Assembly (NCBI GenBank): GCA_021521415.1
Contig: JAIQDT010014657.1
Coordinates: 1 to 64,000 of the forward strand
Direction of reading: 5' to 3'
Origin: Bidens hawaiensis
Taxonomy: Eukaryota; Streptophyta; Magnoliopsida; Asterales; Asteraceae
DNA: 64,000 nt
The translations under genes were made by a program, and so were the position numbers. Positions 45,837 through 58,802 of the stretch are shown here, piece after piece (position 1 is the stretch's first letter; every line of letters starts with the position of its first letter). The notes under the pieces were generated by a model, which made no database searches, was not told the origin of the DNA, and was given only the letters and a program-made list of their open reading frames with translations.

Positions 45837-45848
45837 TGGTATCAGAGC
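45837..45848 (+). promoter_or_regulatory. Primer-binding site of element A (initiator tRNA-Met type)
   Basis: TGGTATCAGAGC starts three bases after the LTR end. It matches the standard plant tRNA-Met primer site used to start minus-strand DNA synthesis. Confidence 0.9.
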
Positions 45849-46804
45849 AATGACAATTAAGATAGGTGGTTAGACGTAACGACCTAGAATTGTTATGCTT
45901 AGGGTCCTATACGTGTGTTCATACGTGTTTACTCTATCTAATTGTTCATATCGCATGTTTATTTATTAACTTGTTTAAAATTCACCAGTATCCTAAATGA
46001 TCACATACACACACTTTCATAGTATTTCCAAGGTATCCTTACCTTTAAACGCAAAAAGTAGATTTTCATTGTGTTTTATGGATTACAAGATTAACTTGGA
46101 TCCCGTTGTTTCAAATCCCTTAAAGGTTGCGTTTTATTTCGGGTTTGTAGCCATCATAGGAAACGAGAAATTATAAAATGACCATTTGACAAAAAGATTC
46201 CAAGAATCGAAGGTGATTTACTTAGCTGGGATGGTTGAGTTATAATGCTCGTTTTCTAGGCCATAAATCGTGTTATCAATGTCAATACTTTAAGTAGTCG
46301 AATGCGAGCGAGCGTTCCGGTCGCCATCCTAATTTTCGGTGTTAAAACAATAGAACTACGGTGATTTCGTGGACTAGTGTTTTGACATGACGTTGTATCT
46401 CGATTTATTGTGTTATTATCGTTATTTGAGTCGAGAACATGAAAAAGTTTCGGTGGTTCGTACACATGTTTAGACTCCAATATGTTGTTTTATAAAACTT
46501 TTTAGTATTGGAATATCAAGTCATGGTGGTTCATGCACGATTTTTCCAACTCTATAAATCTCAAAATCTCAAATTTTTAAGCTTTAAATTCTCAAAAAAA
46601 AAACAAAAAAAAAACCATTTACTATTGTTTTCGGTTTTGTTATTTATAAACAAAGTTTTATATTTTATCTAACACTAACATCTTCTCCATACTAACTCTA
46701 GGATTCACAAATCAAAAATCGAAATCTTATTTTATTTTATACACCTTTATATTCATTTCTTTTTTACCAAAAACTTATCCCATTTTCTTTATAATTTTTT
46801 TAGC

Positions 46805-47916
46805 ATGCCTCCGCTAAGACGCCAACCGCGCAAGAACTCCACTCGACGTATGGCCGCCATAATCGCCAAGCAAATGGCCGCTGTGATTCCCGAACTAATA
46901 ACCCAAATACAAGCAAACCAACCCGCACCCGTTGTTGCACCTATTGAGCCCAAACCCGCATCCTACCTGCTTAAACAATTTACTAGTGCCAACCCGTCCG
47001 AATTTTATGGAACCAACTGTGCGACTACGTTGTTGCAGTGGTTCGAATCAGTGGAGAATGTGTTTTTACACAGCGAATGCCCTGAAGCGAAAAAGACAAA
47101 CTTCGCTTCAAGCATGTTTAGGGGAACCACCCTAACTTGGTGGGGTAGTGTCATGCACCTCCAAGGTACGGATATGGCCATGGCTCTTCCATGGGCCGAG
47201 CTCAAGGCGCTGATGAAGAAGAAATTCTGTCCTAAACACGAGCTCCAAAAGCTTGAGGTAGAATTTTGAGACCTAAAACAAGAAGGTGGTGATAACGCCG
47301 CTTACTCGCTCCGTTTCCACGAGCTAAGCGTTCTTGTACCTCACTTGGTCACCCCAATCGAACGTGAAATTGACAAATATATTGGGGGTTTACCGATGAA
47401 AATCCGGGACTCAGTCATGAGTAGCAAACCCGCGAACCTTGAGGAAGCCATCACGTTAGCCGGTTGGCTATCGGAAAATCACGTGAAGGAGGGTACCCTA
47501 ACCCTCAAGAAAACAATCGAGAAAGCCAAAACCGAGCCCGCTCCCCAAGCTAAGATTGAACCCGCACCACAAGCTATAAACTACTCCAACTCCTCCCGAC
47601 ACAACAACAACAACAAGAAACCCAAGACTAATTACCGAAACTTTGCCGTCACCCAACCTCAACCACCACAACAAGCCCAAACTCTTCCCCAAAACCGAAA
47701 ACCTTATATTGGTAACTCCCCACTATGTAACACTTGCCAACTTCACCACCCAACGAACTCGCCGTGTCGCCATTGTACAATTTGTAATCGATTTGGTCAC
47801 TTCCCCAACACATGCCGATCCACCCAACGAAACCAACCCAACCAACCTAACCCACCAACCCAACCGAGAAACTTTCCCCAAAATGCCCAAAACCGCTATG
47901 CACCATACCCATCAAA
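46805..47916 (+). pseudogene. Gag of element A, 5' part (nonsense codon, then split by element B)
   Basis: Gag forms the particle core. The frame starts MPPLRRQPRKNSTRRMAAII and holds the retrotransposon gag domain (SEFYGTNCATTLLQWFESVE, LTWWGSV, ALMKKKFCPKHE). A TGA at 47267-47269 breaks it after LEVEF. The same frame resumes with DLKQEGGD and YIGGLPMKIRDSVM, and reaches a zinc-finger-like cluster (CNTC, CRHCTICNRFGHFPNTC). At codons for P-S the LTR of element B interrupts; the gag continues at 53586. Confidence 0.85.
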
Positions 47917-49075
47917 TGTGACAATCGTCAATTTCAGGTTAACTCCGTTAACTCAACTCCGTCAATTCAAACTTAAGATCACTGAATCTATAACGCACAC
48001 TTCATTACATTTAAACTAGGGTTTAAATGACGCTTAACACTTACTACATGTGTAGTCTTTCGGGAGTTGCACCGAAACGCAAACGAGTTGACGCAAACGA
48101 TTGATGAATAAACGAAAAACGTCAAAACAGTAATTATGTGATAATTATATGTTAGACTTATGTGTTATGTGATAACATGGTTATAAACGTTAACTCAAGA
48201 TGTAAACAAGTTAGTTTAGGCTAGGAAAAGTAATACTTAGAAGTGGAGGGGCCAAAGTGTAACATAGATTATTATAAATACTATGTTATAATAAACCCTA
48301 ACCATTATTTTTCTTTCTCCCTAAATCCCGATCGGAACTCCCTTGGCTTCTCCTTGGCTGCCGTCGACTTACACACACACATACAATCAAGAAATCAAGT
48401 GTTTGATTGAAGAATTAGGTGCTAGGAAGGTATAATTGGTTATCCTATGCATCCTTTATACTTGATTTTGATGTTTGTTGGGTTAACTACAAACCCTAGC
48501 TGCCGTTTTCATGTGTGCATGTAACCAATATGATTGTTGTTGATTGAGTAATGATATGATAACTAGTATTGATATTGTTACACGTTAATTGTTGTGTCTT
48601 TGATTTGAGTTCAAACAAGAACCCTAATCATGTATGTAATGTGTAATTGATGTGCATCGATGGTGTTTATGGAGTCTAGAGTGTTATATGAATGCATGAT
48701 AGTTCATAGATAGTTAATATGTTGAGTTTGGATGCAAACAGTTTCTGGACAGAATGTGTATTTGATGTTTAAGTGACTGTAACGAAGTGTAAATGTGAAA
48801 ATTGGTTGAGATTATTGGTACTACAGTAAACTAGGTTGAGTCTAGTTTCTATAAAGTATAAATTTGTAATTTTTGGACAAGTAAAGGTTAACTTTTATGA
48901 TTTCACAAAAACGTTGTGCAAAGCTGAGCTGTTAGACCTTCTGTTAGGTTGTTTTGTAAATGTTATATCTCATGAACTACGAGACCAATTGGGTTGGTTC
49001 CACTTCTGGAAGTTGACTTATTGAGTTAGGAAGCTAACCCAAGTGGTCTTGCATTTATTGGATTTTCGTTTAACG
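47917..49075 (+). repeat. Truncated 5' LTR of element B
   Basis: Matches 50995-52154 almost perfectly. TATAAATA at 48273-48280 is a plausible promoter. Similarity ends at TTTAACG, where RNase H sequence begins. Confidence 0.9.
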
Positions 49076-50860
49076 AACTACACGACCCATGATTTGGAAC
49101 TCGGAGCTGTGGTGTTTGCTCTTAAGATATGGAGGCATTACTTGTACGGTACCAAGTTTACCATTTACACCGACCACAAGAGTCTCCAACATATCTACGA
49201 TCAGAAGGAGTTGAACAAGCGACAGCGCCGTTGGGTCGAGCTGCTCAAGGATTACGATTGTGCCATCAAGTATCACCCTGGCAAGGCCAATGTAGTGGCC
49301 GACGCCCTCAGTAGAAAAGAAACAGATAAACCCAGACGAGTGCGAGCGTTGCAACTCACGATTCATGCCAACTTACCTGACCAGATTCGCGAGGCGCAAC
49401 ACGAAGCTTTGAAAGATGATAATCTCCCATCGGAACTCATGCGGGGCATGAACAAGCAACTTGAAACCAGATCGGACGGGGTCCGATATTTTGAGAACCG
49501 GATTTGGGTTCCACGGTACGGAGAGTTGAGAACTCTGGTGATGGACGAAGCTCACAAGTCCCGATATTCTATCCACCCTGGCTCAGATAAAATGTATCGT
49601 GATTTAAAGACACTTTACTGGTGGCCGAACATGAAAGCCGACATTGCCACCTACGTGAGCAAATGCTTGACTTGTGCCAGAGTCAAGATAGAATACCATA
49701 AACCATCTGGTCTACTGCAACAACCGGAACTCCCAATGTGGAAATGGGAACACATCTCAATGGATTTTATCACGGGTTTACCTAAGACACCGACGGGATG
49801 CGATACCATCTGGGTGATCGTTGACCGGTTGACTAAGTCTGCACACTTCTTAGCGATTAAGGAATCGGACAAAATGGAAAGACTGACTCGTGTTTACATG
49901 AAGGAAGTAGTGTCTAGACACGGAGTGCCTGTCTCAATCATTTCTGATCGAGATTCTCGTTTCACTTCACACTTTTGGAAGTCGCTGCAGAGCGCACTAG
50001 GCACCCGTCTTGATATGAGCATAGCATACCATCCTCAGACGGATGGGCAAAGTGAACGAACTATTCAGACCCTGGAGGATATGTTGCGTGCATGCGTGTT
50101 GGATTTCGGAAAAAGTTGGGAACCTCACTTACCTTTGGTAGAGTTTTCGTATAATAACAGCTACCACGCAAGTATTAAAGCAGCGCCGATTGAAGCGCTG
50201 TACGGACGGAAGTGTCGATCACCACTCTGCTGGGCAGAGGTGGGTGACAGCCAAATCACTGGTCCAGAACTGGTACTCGAAGCTTCGGAAAAAATTGTTC
50301 AAATCCGAAATCGCATGGCAGCAGCACGAGATCGCCAAAAGAGTTACGCCGACAAGCGCCGAAAACCCCTCGAATTTCAAGTGAATGACCAAGTGTTACT
50401 TAAAGTCTCACCTTGGAAAGGTGTGGTTCGCTTTGGTAAGCGAAACAAACTCAACCCACGATATGTTGGTCCTTACCGGATAACTTAGCGCGTTGGTCCG
50501 GTGGCGTACCGACTGGACCTGCCAACGGAACTCAGTGGCATACAAAATGTATTCCACGTGTCCAATTTGAAGAAATGCCTATCTGATGAAACCCAAGTAG
50601 TCCCTTTGGAGGAACTACAAGTTGATGAACAGTTACGTTTTATTGAGGAACCAGTCGAGGTTTTGGATTGGGAAGCCAAAACGCTCAAGCACAGCAAAAT
50701 TCCAATCGTTAAGGTTCGTTGGAACTCGAGACGTGGACCGGAGTTCACGTGGGAACGCGAGGATCAAATGATGAAAAAGTATCCTCACCTTTTTAAAGGG
50801 CTAACCAAAAACAGAAAACCGCGAAACTCGGCAAACCGTCAGACATCACCGGAGGTATGA
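49043..50860 (+). pseudogene. RNase H - integrase - chromodomain remnant of element B
   Basis: The frame begins with 11 residues encoded by LTR sequence ([11 protein letters not shown]), then enters pol at [19 protein letters not shown]. RNase H remnant: [15 protein letters not shown] and [15 protein letters not shown]. Integrase: zinc-binding region with [19 protein letters not shown] and CLTC; catalytic motifs MDFITG, SDRDSRF and [12 protein letters not shown], so the D-D-E residues are all present. A TAG at 50486-50488 follows GPYRIT. The same frame resumes RVGPVAYRLDLP to a chromodomain-like end (IPIVKVRWNSR, PEFTWEREDQM) that stops at 50858-50860. RT is absent, so it cannot work alone. 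Apart from the stop, the integrase looks unbroken. Confidence 0.88.
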
Positions 50861-50994
50861 ATTAAATTTCGGGACGAAATTTCTTTCTACTAGGGGATGA
50901 TATGACAAACTGAAAATTTTTCTTACTTTTTTTCAGACACTCATCACGACTTGACTCAAATTTTCGGGACGAAAATTCTTTAACATGGGAATGA

Positions 50995-53580
50995 TGTGAC
51001 AATCGTCAATTTCAGGTTAACTCCGTTAACTCAACTCCGTCAATTCAAACTTAAGATCACTGAATCTATAACGCACACTTCATTACATTTAAACTAGGGT
51101 TTAAATGACGCTTAACACTTACTACATGTGTAGTCTTTCGGGAGTTGCACCGAAACGCAAACGAGTTGACGCAAACGATTGATGAATAAACGAAAAACGT
51201 CAAAACAGTAATTATGTGATAATTATATGTTAGACTTATGTGTTATGTGATAACATGGTTATAAACGTTAACTCAAGATGTAAACAAGTTAGTTTAGGCT
51301 AGGAAAAGTAATACTTAGAAGTGGAGGGGCCAAAGTGTAACATAGATTATTATAAATACTATGTTATAATAAACCCTAACCATTATTTTTCTTTCTCCCT
51401 AAATCCCGATCGGAACTCCCTTGGCTTCTCCTTGGCTGCCGTCGACTTACACACACACATACAATCAAGAAATCAAGTGTTTGATTGAAGAATTAGGTGC
51501 TAGGAAGGTATAATTGGTTATCCTATGCATCCTTTATACTTGATTTTGATGTTTGTTGGGTTAACTACAAACCCTAGCTGCCGTTTTCATGTGTGCATGT
51601 AACCAATATGATTGTTGTTGATTGAGTAATGATATGATAACTAGTATTGATATTGTTACACGTTAATTGTTGTGTCTTTGATTTGAGTTCAAACAAGAAC
51701 CCTAATCATGTATGTAATGTGTAATTGATGTGCATCGATGGTGTTTATGGAGTCTAGAGTGTTATACGAATGCATGATAGTTCATAGATAGTTAATATGT
51801 TGAGTTTGGATGCAAACAGTTTCTGGACAGAATGTGTATTTGATGTTTAAGTGACTGTAACGAAGTGTAAATGTGAAAATTGGTTGAGATTATTGGTACT
51901 ACAGTAAACTAGGTTGAGTCTAGTTTCTATAAAGTATAAATTTGTAATTTTTGGACAAGTAAAGGTTAACTTTTATGATTTTACAAAAACGTTGTGCAAA
52001 GCTGAGCTGTTAGACCTGCTGTTAGGTTGTTTTGTAAATGTTATATCTCATGAACTACGAGACCAATTGGGTTGGTTCCACTTCTGGAAGTTGACTTATT
52101 GAGTTAGGAAGCTAACCCAAGTGGTCTTGCATTTATTGGATTTTTCGTTTAACGGGAATTGCAGATAACATTCTGTTGCGCATGAATTTGACTGTTGTGA
52201 GTTTGCTGTAATGATTTGATGATTGTGAGAAAACTATGTGGAATAAAAATATAATAAAATATGTTCTGGAAACCTAAGACATATATGCTTCTGTGATGAT
52301 TTTTGGTAAATTAATTGAGATGCTATGATCGGTGGAATAGTACAATCTTTTAAGTAGAATTTCTGTCTCGGTGAAACTAGCTGCTGAGTTTTGTGAAAAC
52401 GCATGAAACATGATACTTGCTATATAATTGCTATGTTTTGACCAAATTACCCTTGCGGGGAATAATTGCTAATTGATTGTCATAATTTGACCAAAATGCC
52501 CTTACGGGGAGTAATTGCTAGTGATGTGCTTTATGAATACATGACACGTATATGATTGCTTACACATGTAATGTATCACAAATACATTTGTTAAAGTCAC
52601 ACACGATTCACAAACGAAACACGAAACATGTTATGTGCATAGGTGATATGTGCCGGGTCTAGAGACTCGATAATATTCCGACACTTAGAAAAATCTCTTT
52701 GTTGTTTTAGAACGCTGGAGAGAGTTTTTCTGTGACGCGCATCTTGGTGATTTAATTTGGGAATTTCTTCGCAAACAGTGAGTTTCACTTTCCCCTTTTA
52801 AACTGTTTTAAGCGCTTTTCACTTGGGGGAGATAACATACTCCGAAACGCATTTGAGATTTTGTTAATATAGATTATATATCACTTGTAAAGACAAAGTG
52901 GCAAACGCAATAACAAAAGTCCTTCATAACATCGAACCGGTTAATATTTGGATAATAGCGAGTCACTGTTGAGTAGTACTACTGGGTTTGACAAACCCCA
53001 CCCAACGCTAAACTCGACTGGAGGTCGAGCGGGTGTAATCTTGGCTAACACATACCATGGGCTGGATGACCTGGTGGCAAGGCAAATTGATAAACAGTCA
53101 GTTTCGGTGTCGAACACTTAGTAATACTTGCTTTATAGGCTAGCTACCTATAGATATATAATTGACATAACACTATCTGGTAACGCAAAACGCTGTAACG
53201 CAAAACGCTGTAACGCAAAACGTGAACGCAAACGCTAAACATTTATTTTTATATAACTTGTGAACTCACCAACCTTGTGTTGACACTTTTAGTATGTTAT
53301 TCTCAGGTAGCCGAGGCGGGCGCGCGGTTTAGGAACATGCATTGCTTGAAAACGCTTTTGTTATGCAAACTTATTTTTAACGGTTATCATTGGTTTTAAG
53401 TCGTCCTGCGTGACGCAACTTTTGGTTAAAGGTTTTTACGCTTCCGCATTTAATTACTCGTAAACTTTTTCATGGTTTTGAAACTTTATTTTAAGGTTTG
53501 ATTATAACTGATGATTCCGATCCTGTTAGTTCACACCCTCTGACGGTAAAACTCCGTTAGTGGATTTTGAGGGTGTGACA
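50995..53580 (+). repeat. 3' LTR of element B, full length
   Basis: Starts TGTGACAATCGTCAATTTCA and ends GAGGGTGTGACA. A purine-rich GGGAATGA lies just before it. Short tandem units (AACGCTGTAACGCAA) occur at 53182-53230. Confidence 0.9.
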
Positions 53581-53585
53581 TCAAA

Positions 53586-56422
53586 CCAACCCCAACAACC
53601 CCGAGCTTGCTTTAATTGTGGTGATCCCAACCATTTCCACCAAAATTGCCCACGTTTATCTTTTGCCAACCAAGCTCAAACCGTAACCATACCATACTAC
53701 CAAACACAAGCTTACCAAGTTCAAACTTACCAACCCCAAATTCCCCAACTCAATGCACCACTCATCCAACCCATCCAAACAATCCATGCACCACCTCCAC
53801 CTCCACAACAAGCACATCAAGTCAACCATGGTAATCAAGGGCGGGCGTTTATGATGAATGCAAATCAAGCTCAAGTGGCAAACGATGTTGTGAACGGTAT
53901 GTTTTTGGTGAACTATCATTTGGCTTCTATTTTATTTGATACCGGTGCCGATAGAAGTTTTATTTCTTTGAATTTGAGTCGAAACTTGCGATGCCTCGAA
54001 CTAAGCTTTCCCGACCGTTCTCTGTTGAAGTCGCCAATGGCAATTCTATTACCATCAATTCCGTCGTCCGCGATTGCTCTCTTATTCTTTCTAAGCATAA
54101 ATTTTCCATCGATCTCATCCCGATGCAAATGGGTAGCTTCGATGTCATAGTAGGCATGGATTGGTTGTCTTTGCACCGTGCCGAAGTCGTTTGTTTTGAT
54201 AAATTCATTCGCATTCCGCTTGTCAACGGCAAGGTTCTTAAGGTCTTTGGAAACACAACGTCTCGAAGGCTAAATCTCATGTCGTGTTCTCAATCGCAAA
54301 AGTACTTACGCCAAAAGTACGTTCCGTTTTTAGCTCTCTCGGTGACAAAAGACAAAAAGGAAAGGAAGATCCAAGATATTCCTATTGTTCGTGATTTCCT
54401 TGATGTCTTTCCCGATGATGTTACCGGTCTTCCTCCCGTTCGTCCGATTGAATTCCAAATCGATCTTGTGCCCGGCGCGATGCCCGTGGCCAAGGCTCCT
54501 TATCGTCTAGCCCCGTCGGAAATGCAAGAACTATCAAACCAACTCGAAGACCTTTCCGATAAAGGCTTCATTCGTCCAAGCTCTTCTCCTTGGGGCGCTC
54601 CTGTTATCTTCGTAAAAAAGAAGGATGGTTCGTTTCGTATGTGCATCGATTATCGAGAACTCAACAAACTTACTATTAAAAATCGTTATCCATTGCCACG
54701 TATCGACGACTTATTCGACCAACTTCAAGGCGCAACTTGTTTCTCCAAAATTGATCTTCGATCGGGTTATCATCAATTGCGTGTTTGCGAAGAAAACATT
54801 CCATAAACCGCTTTCCGTACTCGATATGGACATTTCGAATTTTTGGTTATGCCCTTCGGGTTAACAAATGCACCCGCGGTGTTTATGGACCTCATGAACC
54901 GCGTTTGTAAACCATTCCTTGATAAATTCGTTATTGTCTTTATTGATGACATCCTTATCTTCTCTAAATCCAAAGCCGAACATGAACATCATTTGCGTTC
55001 CATTCTCGAGCTCCTTAGAAACGAACAACTCTATGCCAAATTCTCCAAATGTGAATTTTGGCTCGAGGAAGTTCAATTTTTGGGACATATCGTAAACGAC
55101 AAAGGTATTCATATTGATCTTGCTAAAATTGAGGCTGTTAAGGATTGGAAAACTCCAACGACTCCCACGGAAATTCGATCCTTCCTCGGTTTGGCCGGAT
55201 ATTATCGGCGTTTCATTCGGAATTTTTCCAAGATCTCTTTGCCTCTTACCTCTCTCACCCATAAGGGACAACCCTTCGATTGGGGTTCGAAGCAAGAGGA
55301 AGCCTTTTGTACTCTCAAGGACATGCTTTGCAATGCTCCTATTCTAACTCTTCCCGATGGAAACGACGATTTTGTTCTATTTTGTGATGCATCCCATCAA
55401 GGACTTGGTTGTGTTCTCATGCAACGAGGTCAAGTCATCGCATACGCATCAAGGCAACTTAAGGTCAACGAGAAGAACTATACGACTCACGATCTCGAAC
55501 TTGGTGCCGTCGTTTTCGCTCTTAAAATATGGAGACATTACCTTTATGGAACAAAATGTGTAGTTTTTACCGATCATAAAAGCCTTCAACACATTTTTGA
55601 CCAAAAAGATCTCAACATGAGACAACGACGATGGGCAGAATTACTTAGTGATTACGACTGCGAGATTCGCTACCACCCCGGTAAAGCGAATGTTGTCGCC
55701 GACGCCCTAAGTCGAAAGGTTAATGTTAAATCTGTTCTGCTTCTAAGCGTCATTGTTCAAACCGATTTTCAAATTCGTATCCTTCAAGCTCAACGCACCT
55801 CCGTTGAGGAAGGTAACATGTATGACGAAATGTCATGTGGAGCCGAACTTCAACTCGAAACCAAACCCGATGGTCTTTTGTATTTTCTCAATCTTTTGTG
55901 GGTTCCCGATCGCGATGACCTTCGTACTTGTATTCTCGACGAAGCTCATAATTCGCACTATTCCGTTCATCCCGGTGCGGATAAGATGTACTTCGATCTT
56001 CGTGCTACCTTTTGGTGGAGGGTATGAAAAAGGACGTAGCGTTGTTTGTATCTAAATGTCTTACTTGCTCGAAAGTCAAAGCCGAACATCAAAGACCTTT
56101 TGGTCTACTCGAGCAACCACCGATTCCCGTTTGGAAATGGGAAGACATTGCTATGGACTTTATCACCAAATTACCCAAAACCCAAAAAGGCAACGATAGC
56201 ATTTGGGTGATCATCGATCGATTAACCAAATCTGCTCATTTCATTCCGATCCGCGAGAAGTATTCTGTCGAGCAGCTTGCTCAAATCTATGTTCGGGAAA
56301 TCGTGTGCCGACACGGTTTGCCATTGTCTATCATCTCCGACCGCGATGCCCGTTTTACCTCTCATTTTTGGCGTTCACTTCAAGAAGCTTTTGGAACACG
56401 TCTCGATCTTAGCACCGCTTAT
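53586..56422 (+). pseudogene. Gag end, protease, RT, RNase H and part of integrase of element A
   Basis: A gag zinc knuckle, CFNCGDPNHFHQNC (C-x2-C-x4-H-x4-C), lies at about 53612-53655. Protease follows with [12 protein letters not shown] near 53935; one frameshift near 53990 then moves the frame to [34 protein letters not shown], a TAA at 54804-54806 where the family has Lys (IP-K-TAF), then the active site FIDDIL near 54935. RNase [15 protein letters not shown] and [11 protein letters not shown]. Integrase: [17 protein letters not shown], a one-base loss near 56019, then [20 protein letters not shown] and SDRDARF. At TAY, just before the conserved HPQTDGQSE, element C interrupts. Clearly non-functional. 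Confidence 0.9.
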
Positions 56423-56932
56423 TGTAACATCCTAAAATTTATAATGTTAAATAAAAGAAAGTTATGTTTAGTGATTTCACGTTTTAGTTATTTAATGTCG
56501 AGTAAGGAACGGGTCATGGGCTTAGATTACGTAAGATGGGTTAAATGAGAATGGGCCTTGGGTCCGTGGGCTTATAAATACCCATCCCAAGCCCAAGATA
56601 TCATTTTATTTCCATCTTTCTCTTTTACACACTCAAAAACACACACATAACCGACCGAGATCCGAAGTCGAGACCCGAGATTTTGCTGGTAGATCTGAGT
56701 TGGAAAGGTAAGAACTAATCCCGCAAAGCTAATATTACTGAAAATGGTTAGGATTTGACGGGTTAATCGGACCCGAAACACAACTGCCCAAATCGGACCC
56801 CTAAAACGTCGATTTTAGGCCGATTTGATGGTTGGGATTTGTAGGCGCCGATCATACGATTCCGTGGGTACCAAAATCGAGTTATTTGGCTAAGAAACGA
56901 AGGAGTTATGGGCAAACAGATCTGCAGCGCGA

Positions 56933-57330
56933 CAACTTCGCCTTCATCTGGGTAACTTCGCCTTCAAGCGATGAACTTCGCCTGCAAGCTAAGTTCGCCT
57001 GATGAACTTCGCCTGCAAGCCAAGTTCGCCTGATGATAAGTTCGCCTGAAGCCAAGTTCGCCTGATGGCAACTTCGCTGAAATGGTAACTTCGCCTAAGG
57101 TTTAACTTCGCCTAAAAGCCAAGTTCGCCTGAGGTTTAACTTCGCCTAAAAGCCAAGTTCGCCTGAGGTTTAACTTCGCCTAAAAGCCAAGTTCGCCTGA
57201 GGTTTAACTTCGCCTAAAAGCCAAGTTCGCCTAAGGTTTAACTTCGCCTGAAGCCAAGTTCGCCTAAGGTTTAACTTCGCCTGAAGCCAAGTTCGCCTAC
57301 GGTTTAACTTCGCCTAAAGTGAAGTTCGCT
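56933..57330 (+). repeat. Minisatellite of about 34-bp units in the LTR of C
   Basis: Units built from AACTTCGCCTAAAAGCC and AAGTTCGCCTGAGGTTT repeat for about 400 bp, degenerate at the left and regular from 57090. Confidence 0.9.
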
Positions 57331-57745
57331 TAGAAAATAAATTAAAAACCTAATGGAAAATGTGTTAAGGCAGTTATCGAAAATAAAATTTTTCCAAGCT
57401 GACCTGGCAGCTTAACCCCAGCCAGGGGCTCTGCCCCTTGGACCCCGCTAGGGGCTGCCGCCCCTAGAACCCCGCTGCCAGGGGCGCTGCCCCCGGACCC
57501 CCGTTCGTTGTGGGTCATATATAGATAGAAATACAAAACGAGTAGTAGTAGTTAATTGATATGTGTAAATATTATACAGTTAGCCGGGCCCAGTTAAAGA
57601 AAGGAATTACGATCAACGGCGAGCGTAACAGGATCCAGGTGAGTTTCTAGCCCCATTCCTTGTTATGTTTTCGGGGCTGTGTGCATACTTGATGTGTTGT
57701 TAATACATTTATCCTAAGTGATAAGTGTATGCCATATGTGATATA

Positions 57746-57930
57746 TGTGATATGTATGAATGATTGCTTGATGGTACGTGAACGATCTTCGGATATTGCA
57801 CGTACTGTCAGGTTGTAACGTTATAAATATGGTAAGTATGATATGTATGAACGATTGCTTGATGGTACGTGAACGATCTTCGGATATTGCACGTACTGTC
57901 AGGTTGTAACGTTATAAATATGGCAAGTAT
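57746..57930 (+). repeat. Tandem duplication of about 92 bp in the LTR of C
   Basis: Two copies contain GATTGCTTGATGGTACGTGA and GCACGTACTGTCAGGTTG. They differ at a few bases, for example GGTAAG against GGCAAG. Confidence 0.9.
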
Positions 57931-58102
57931 GATATGTATGTTTATGTGTATGAACGTAATAAAGTTAATAAAAGAAGGAAATGACGGTTGTATGGTTGTA
58001 TGGTTACGAAAAGGGTACCGAGCCCAAATAATACTCGAGGTATGATGTATGGTTGTATGGTAACGAAGAGGGAATCGAACCCTACTAATATTCGAAAACA
58101 AG

Positions 58103-58326
58103 GGACCAGACCCTAATAATATCTGTGATGTTAGGGACCAGACCCTAATAATATCTGTGATGTTAGGGACCAGACCCTAATAATATCTGTGATGTTAGGG
58201 ACCAGACCCTAATAATATCTGTGATGTTAGGGACCAGACCCTCATAATATCTGTGATGTTAGGGACCAGACCCTTATAATATCTGTGATGTTAGGGACCA
58301 GACCCTTATAATATCTGTGAGGTTAT
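58103..58326 (+). repeat. 32-bp tandem repeat, seven copies, in the LTR of C
   Basis: The unit starts GGGACCAGACCCTAATAATA and ends TCTGTGATGTTA. The first four copies are identical. Later copies vary at one base (CTAATAAT, CTCATAAT, CTTATAAT). Confidence 0.95.
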
Positions 58327-58790
58327 AGGGCGAAAGGCTCTTTAAAACGTATGATTATGAATGTAAAGAAAGTATGTAAGTAAGAATGAAGGTATGAGTA
58401 CTTATGTGTGTATGAAAGAAAGTTATGAGGTTAAGTACGTATGTATGTAATAAGGTATTGTATGGTATTGTATGATTAACTAGAACTCACTCAGCGTAGC
58501 TGACTTTTAGTATGCACGCAGGTGAGTAGGTTGAGACAGCTGGCTTGAGTGGAGGACACATGGCAGAAGACTAAAGCCTGGCATCTGAAGATCTGATATG
58601 TTTTATAAGTTATGTTTTGATTTTGAAAGACAAGTGGAACGTTTTAAGACATGATTATGAATTGATATGTAACGTTTTATGAAAGTTTTATATTCCGCGT
58701 AAAGTTTTTTATTAACTCTGATATTTAGAACTGTGTTTATGAGTAAATCCAACACGAAAGTAGGGTTACCTGTGACGGGGCCTTACAAGT

Positions 58791-58802
58791 TGGTATCAGA
58801 GC
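58791..58802 (+). promoter_or_regulatory. Primer-binding site of element C (initiator tRNA-Met type)
   Basis: TGGTATCAGAGC begins three bases after the LTR end, the same primer type as element A. Confidence 0.93.

Larger units (their letters stand above)
47917..53580 (+). mobile_element. Ty3/gypsy LTR retrotransposon B, nested in gag of A; large internal deletion
   Basis: The target duplication is TCAAA at 47912-47916 and 53581-53585, exact. The 3' LTR is 50995-53580 (2586 bp). The 5' LTR is cut short (47917-49075) and runs directly into RNase H-coding sequence. The second half of the LTR, the primer site, gag, protease and RT are therefore missing. The shared LTR parts (about 1160 bp) differ by only about three substitutions and one 1-bp indel by eye, so the insertion is recent and the deletion came later. 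LTR ends resemble those of A (TGTGACA.TCGTCAATTTC), so the two are related. Confidence 0.92.
56423..58787 (+). repeat. 5' LTR of element C, 2365 bp, with internal tandem arrays
   Basis: Starts TGTAACATCC and ends GGGGCCTTACA. TATAAATA at 56573-56580 is a good promoter candidate, with an AC-rich start region about 40-60 bp downstream. Contains three arrays, listed separately. Confidence 0.93.

Noticed and set aside
47345..48019. Gag frame ending in VTIVNFRLTPLTQ as a natural C-terminus
   Set aside because: Those residues are read from the LTR of element B. The true gag continues at 53586.
58103..58326. Regular repeats that could be mistaken for a CRISPR array
   Set aside because: The units are contiguous with no unique spacers, and they lie in a plant LTR.
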